A program made the translations under genes and the position numbers. From contig NZ_LMPS01000005.1 in NCBI RefSeq assembly GCF_001424405.1, forward strand, positions 778,268 to 842,267: 64,000 nt of DNA, written 5' to 3'. This document shows positions 61,128 to 64,000 of the stretch, piece after piece. The notes under the pieces were generated by a model that made no database searches, was not told the origin of the DNA, and worked only from the letters and a program-made list of their open reading frames with translations. Origin of the DNA: Dyadobacter sp. Leaf189. GTDB taxonomy: Bacteria > Bacteroidota > Bacteroidia > Cytophagales > Spirosomataceae. The stretch's first letter is position 1. Each line of letters opens with the position of its first letter.

Positions 61128-62636
61128 ATGAAAAGTAAAATCATAATCGGAATCATAGCACTCGGGCTCCTGCAATCGTCCTGCAGTGAAGACTTTCTGA
61201 ACCAGACCGACCCGACGAAAGTGGGCGTGGATGTATTCTATAAGAATGAAGCGCAGGTAAAACAGGCATTGAATGGCGTTTACGGGCAAGTTCAGAGCTT
61301 GACAAACACCGGCTATCTCTTTGGTGAGTTTTATACCGATAATACGACAATCGACCTGAATCCCTCGGACAGAGGTGGCGCGGGCGGCTGGGAAGCATTC
61401 GAGTACGGCACAGTCAACTCTGGCAATGGGGAAATAGCAGCGCTTTGGAACAGCTACTACGCGACCCTCTACAATCTCAACCTGACACTTGAAAAAATGG
61501 CGGACGCGACTATAGACGAAGGTCCGCGGAAGGAAATCGAGGGCCAGTTGAAGTTTCTGAGAGGTTATCTGTATTTCAACCTGGTGCAGTACTTCGGAGA
61601 TGTGGTGATCGTCACATCTACATTGGCTACCCCTGATCCTGCATTTGACCTGGTAAGATCACCTCAGGCGGAAGTATGGGCGCAGATTGAGAAAGACCTC
61701 AAAGAAGCGGCTGCTTCATTGCCTGCCAGGTATGCAAATGCAGCAGACAAGGGACGTGTGACCAAAGGAGCCGCATTGAGTCTTTTGGGTAAATCATATC
61801 TCACGCTGAAAAGATATGCCGACGCCGTTACCACTTTGAAAGAAGTGACCACGATGGGATATGCATTGAATGCAAACTATGCAGATAACTTCGATCCGGC
61901 GCCTGCCAAGAAGAACGGGATTGAATCTATTTTCGAGATCCAGTACCAGGGAGATAATGACCTCGGTGAATGGAGCAGCTTCCAGTATGTGTTTGCTCCA
62001 AGGGTATCCAAAGGCGCGGTGACGGGTTATGCAGCTGGTGGAAACGGAGGCCGAAATTCTCCAACCAACGATATCATAGAAGCCTACGAAACGGGCGACC
62101 TGAGAAAAGATATCTCTCTTAAAACGAGTTTTACGCTCGACGGCAAAGTCTATCCTGTTCCTTACGTAGCGAAATACAATTATCCGCATACCATTATTGG
62201 ACGGACCAACACCAACTGGCCGGTACTCCGCTACGCCGACGTGCTGCTGATGCTCGCCGAAGCTATTAATGAACAAAGCGGCCCCACAGCGGAAGCTTAT
62301 GATTTCTTAAATCAGGTTCGCAAACGTGCCGGTTTGGCCGCATTGACAGGTTTGGACAAGAACACATTCAGGACAGCTGTACTGAAAGAACGCAGGCTGG
62401 AACTCGCATTCGAGAATCAGCGCTGGTTTGACCTGAAAAGAACCATGACACCTGCACAATGGGCTGCATTCATGAATGCTCACGGCGCACGCGAAAGAGC
62501 GAAGCCTACCATCGACAGGGGGAATGTTCCGTTCAACTCGACTGACTATGTGTATACTGAAAATGAGTACGTGCTGCCGATCCCTGCACCGCAGATCCTG
62601 ATCAATGCAAAACTGACTCAGAACCCGGGATACTAA
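61128..62636 (+). CDS. SusD/RagB family surface lipoprotein
   Basis: 502 residues. A lipoprotein signal (IIGIIALGLLQSSC, Cys19) is followed by the SusD-like N-terminal domain (DFLNQTDPTKVGVDVFYKNEAQVKQALNGVYGQVQSL), TPR-like helices (QLKFLRGYLYFNLVQYFGDVVIV; RVTKGAALSLLGKSYLTLKRYADAV) and the RagB C-terminus (WPVLRYADVLLMLAEAINE, VLKERRLELAFENQRWFDLKRT). It forms the lid of the SusC channel and binds the ligand at the surface. Operon partner of the upstream gene, 11-bp spacing. A hairpin follows at 62644. Confidence 0.94.
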   Translation: MKSKIIIGIIALGLLQSSCSEDFLNQTDPTKVGVDVFYKNEAQVKQALNGVYGQVQSLTNTGYLFGEFYTDNTTIDLNPSDRGGAGGWEAFEYGTVNSGNGEIAALWNSYYATLYNLNLTLEKMADATIDEGPRKEIEGQLKFLRGYLYFNLVQYFGDVVIVTSTLATPDPAFDLVRSPQAEVWAQIEKDLKEAAASLPARYANAADKGRVTKGAALSLLGKSYLTLKRYADAVTTLKEVTTMGYALNANYADNFDPAPAKKNGIESIFEIQYQGDNDLGEWSSFQYVFAPRVSKGAVTGYAAGGNGGRNSPTNDIIEAYETGDLRKDISLKTSFTLDGKVYPVPYVAKYNYPHTIIGRTNTNWPVLRYADVLLMLAEAINEQSGPTAEAYDFLNQVRKRAGLAALTGLDKNTFRTAVLKERRLELAFENQRWFDLKRTMTPAQWAAFMNAHGARERAKPTIDRGNVPFNSTDYVYTENEYVLPIPAPQILINAKLTQNPGY

Positions 62637-62643
62637 ACAATGC

Positions 62644-62677
62644 ATCGGGGAAACACTAGCAATTGTGTTTCCCCGAT
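62644..62677 (+). terminator. Hairpin after the SusC/SusD operon
   Basis: A perfect 13-bp stem (ATCGGGGAAACAC, 62644-62656, with GTGTTTCCCCGAT, 62665-62677) and an 8-nt loop, 7 nt past the SusD stop. It lacks a T run, so it may be a terminator or an RNA 3'-end stabiliser. Confidence 0.65.
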
Positions 62678-62795
62678 AAAAACTATAACTTATATGAGCT
62701 ATATTCGTTAACTTACTAATAATGTCCTTACTAAGTTGCGATACTTACACACCCCGGATTTCATTCAATAACTATATAGCATAAAAGCTTCACAA

Positions 62796-62838
62796 GACAG
62801 AACAGGATAGAAAATAGCAGTCAACGTTCTAGTATTGT
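62796..62838 (+). promoter_or_regulatory. Bipartite promoter-like element upstream of the cytochrome gene
   Basis: GACAGAACAGGA-TAG (62796-62810), a 19-nt spacer and TAGTATTGT (62830-62838); identical layout to 57624-57666. It predicts a start near 62843 and a leader of about 45 nt before GTG 62890. Confidence 0.6.
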
Positions 62839-62889
62839 GTATTCTACGTCAAACTCCCGATTATTCCTGAACCCCTAATTTTTTAGATT

Positions 62890-64000
62890 GTGTTACTTCA
62901 AGCAAACGAAACATTCTGGCTGTGGCAGTTTTTAGGCCGGTTGCACCCTTTGATGGTCCATTTCCCAATCGGATTACTGCTGGTTGCCCTTTTACTTGAG
63001 TTAATGGACTGGCGGCGTAAGTCGGCTGCATTGCGCGACGCTACTGCTATCGTGACGTGGGTCGGCGCAGGAAGTGCATTGCTCGCTGTTGTTTTCGGAT
63101 TATTGCTGGCCGATTCGGAAGATGCGAGCGGTACCAGCTTCGAAATCCATAAATGGTCTGGGATAGCAACCATGACACTTGCGGTTGCAGCTACCTTTGC
63201 ATTAAGATCAAGAAACCGCTCCCTTTTCCGCTCCCTGCTTTTCGTTACAGTTTTCGGCGTATCGTTCGCCGGACACTACGGAGCAATGCTTACCCACGGC
63301 GACGATTACCTGTCCAGCGTGTTACCATCCTCGTCCGAACCGAAAGAACCTGCGGGTACTGATGAAGCTGATTTTGTACTTACCAACACAGGCGCATTGA
63401 GTCCCGAGCAGGTGCAAAACCTGAATGTGGAAGTACGCACCATTCTTGCACACAACTGTTACAGCTGCCACAGCGAAACCAAAACAAAAGGCGACCTGCG
63501 GCTCGATAGCAAAGAAGCCATTATGAAAGGAGGCGAAGGCGGCCCTGTGGTTGTCCCCAATCATCCTGACAAAAGTGAGATCATCCGTCGCATTACTCTA
63601 CCCAAAGGCGACAAGGAAGCAATGCCGACCAAAGGCAAAAGGCTGACGGAACGTGAAGTGAATGTCCTGAAATTCTGGATTGAAAAAGGGGCATTATGGC
63701 CGGATGGACAGCAAAAAAGCATTTACCGCGTTGCAGCCCTTGAACCAAGAACACCGGCGGTTCCGGCTGCTACCGCGGAGTTGAATAAACCCGTCGACCT
63801 GTTTGTCAATGCATACTTCAAAAAGAATAATGTGACGTGGAAGTCAGCTGTTGATGATCGGCTCTATATCCGTCGCGTTTACCTCGACATTATCGGACTT
63901 TTGCCGCCGCCAGAGAAAGTTGACGCATTCGTTGCAGATACCCGGCCGGACAAGCGTGAAGTACTTGCGAGAGAGCTTTTGAACCGCAATGATGATTACG
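62890..64000 (+). CDS. Membrane protein with cytochrome c (PSCyt1) and DUF1549 domains, 3' end outside window
   Basis: The open frame from GTG 62890 runs past the right edge (370 codons here). The start was chosen because it is the only one keeping the first membrane helix intact (LHPLMVHFPIGLLLVALLLELMDW, DUF2231-like); ATG 62953 would cut it. About three more helices follow (VTWVGAGSALLAVVFGLLLADS, IATMTLAVAATFAL, SLLFVTVFGVSFAGHYG). Next comes a planctomycete-type cytochrome domain with CYSCH (C190, C193, H194; covalent heme) and a DUF1549 start (RLYIRRVYLDIIGLLPPPEKVDAF). Predicted to be membrane-bound and periplasmic in its cytochrome part, probably redox-linked. It shares a bipartite upstream element with susC. 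Confidence 0.82.
   Translation, partial: MLLQANETFWLWQFLGRLHPLMVHFPIGLLLVALLLELMDWRRKSAALRDATAIVTWVGAGSALLAVVFGLLLADSEDASGTSFEIHKWSGIATMTLAVAATFALRSRNRSLFRSLLFVTVFGVSFAGHYGAMLTHGDDYLSSVLPSSSEPKEPAGTDEADFVLTNTGALSPEQVQNLNVEVRTILAHNCYSCHSETKTKGDLRLDSKEAIMKGGEGGPVVVPNHPDKSEIIRRITLPKGDKEAMPTKGKRLTEREVNVLKFWIEKGALWPDGQQKSIYRVAALEPRTPAVPAATAELNKPVDLFVNAYFKKNNVTWKSAVDDRLYIRRVYLDIIGLLPPPEKVDAFVADTRPDKREVLARELLNRNDDY

Overview
The window looks like a chromosomal segment of a Bacteroidota bacterium of the order Cytophagales, most probably Dyadobacter or a close Spirosomataceae relative (genus is inference). The evidence is a short primary sigma factor without region 1.1, promoters of the TTG-N18-20-TAnnTTTG type, a SusC/SusD pair, two proteins with the gliding-motility-associated (type IX secretion) C-terminal domain, a metalloprotease with a T9SS type A sorting tail, a DUF1549-type cytochrome protein and a CCDC81-HU/SPOR fusion. 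I see no insertion sequence, prophage, CRISPR array, rRNA or integrase. One tRNA (Met, CAT) is present.

Layout. 1-4.8 kb: minus-strand metabolic and stress genes (metY cut by the left edge, FMN reductase, DinB, WYL regulator, luciferase-like oxidoreductase, DUF2147). 5-13.5 kb: orphan GAF histidine kinase, RsmB-type rRNA methyltransferase, a small acidic protein, ThuA-like protein, Tex, two START/SRPBCC proteins and an OprO/P-like porin. 13.5-17 kb: NAD(P)-binding protein between two AT-rich gaps, then a T9SS cargo protein. 17-24.4 kb: rlmD, dnaB, phoH, secreted M43 protease, comEC. 24.5-28 kb: ECF sigma factor, membrane anti-sigma candidate and a secreted/outer-membrane protein, then a DUF922 protein. 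28-35 kb: dCMP deaminase, SlyD-like FKBP, ACP phosphodiesterase, holA, a DNA-alkylation repair group (alkA, Ada zinc-domain protein, 2OG-Fe(II) oxygenase), an MsbA-like ABC exporter and tRNA-Met. 35-42.4 kb: START-like protein, LptF/G permease, rpsO, pnp, rpoD, menD. 42.4-52.7 kb: TPR lipoprotein, small hypothetical, then a run of large TPR protein, outer-membrane barrel, HU-SPOR protein, TonB, folC and trmB. 52.7-57.5 kb: gap, dapD, HTH regulator, second T9SS cargo protein. 57.9-64 kb: SusC, SusD and a membrane cytochrome-c/DUF1549 protein cut by the right edge.

Most genes are conserved housekeeping or envelope genes. The strongest unusual signals are regulatory. (1) A bipartite element, GACAGAACAGGA-YAG-N19-TAnTATTGT, occurs with identical spacing upstream of susC (57624) and of the cytochrome gene (62796), which suggests both are driven by one dedicated activator or sigma factor. 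(2) A 16-bp inverted repeat sits over the promoter and start of the 2OG-oxygenase/Ada-domain operon. (3) dnaB appears to have a near-leaderless mRNA. (4) Two divergent genes have start codons that abut. (5) Palindromic TTACATTTGTAA-type sites surround the HTH gene promoter. (6) Dispersed purine-rich and GC-rich intergenic repeats are present. All functional assignments are from reading the sequence, without database searches.
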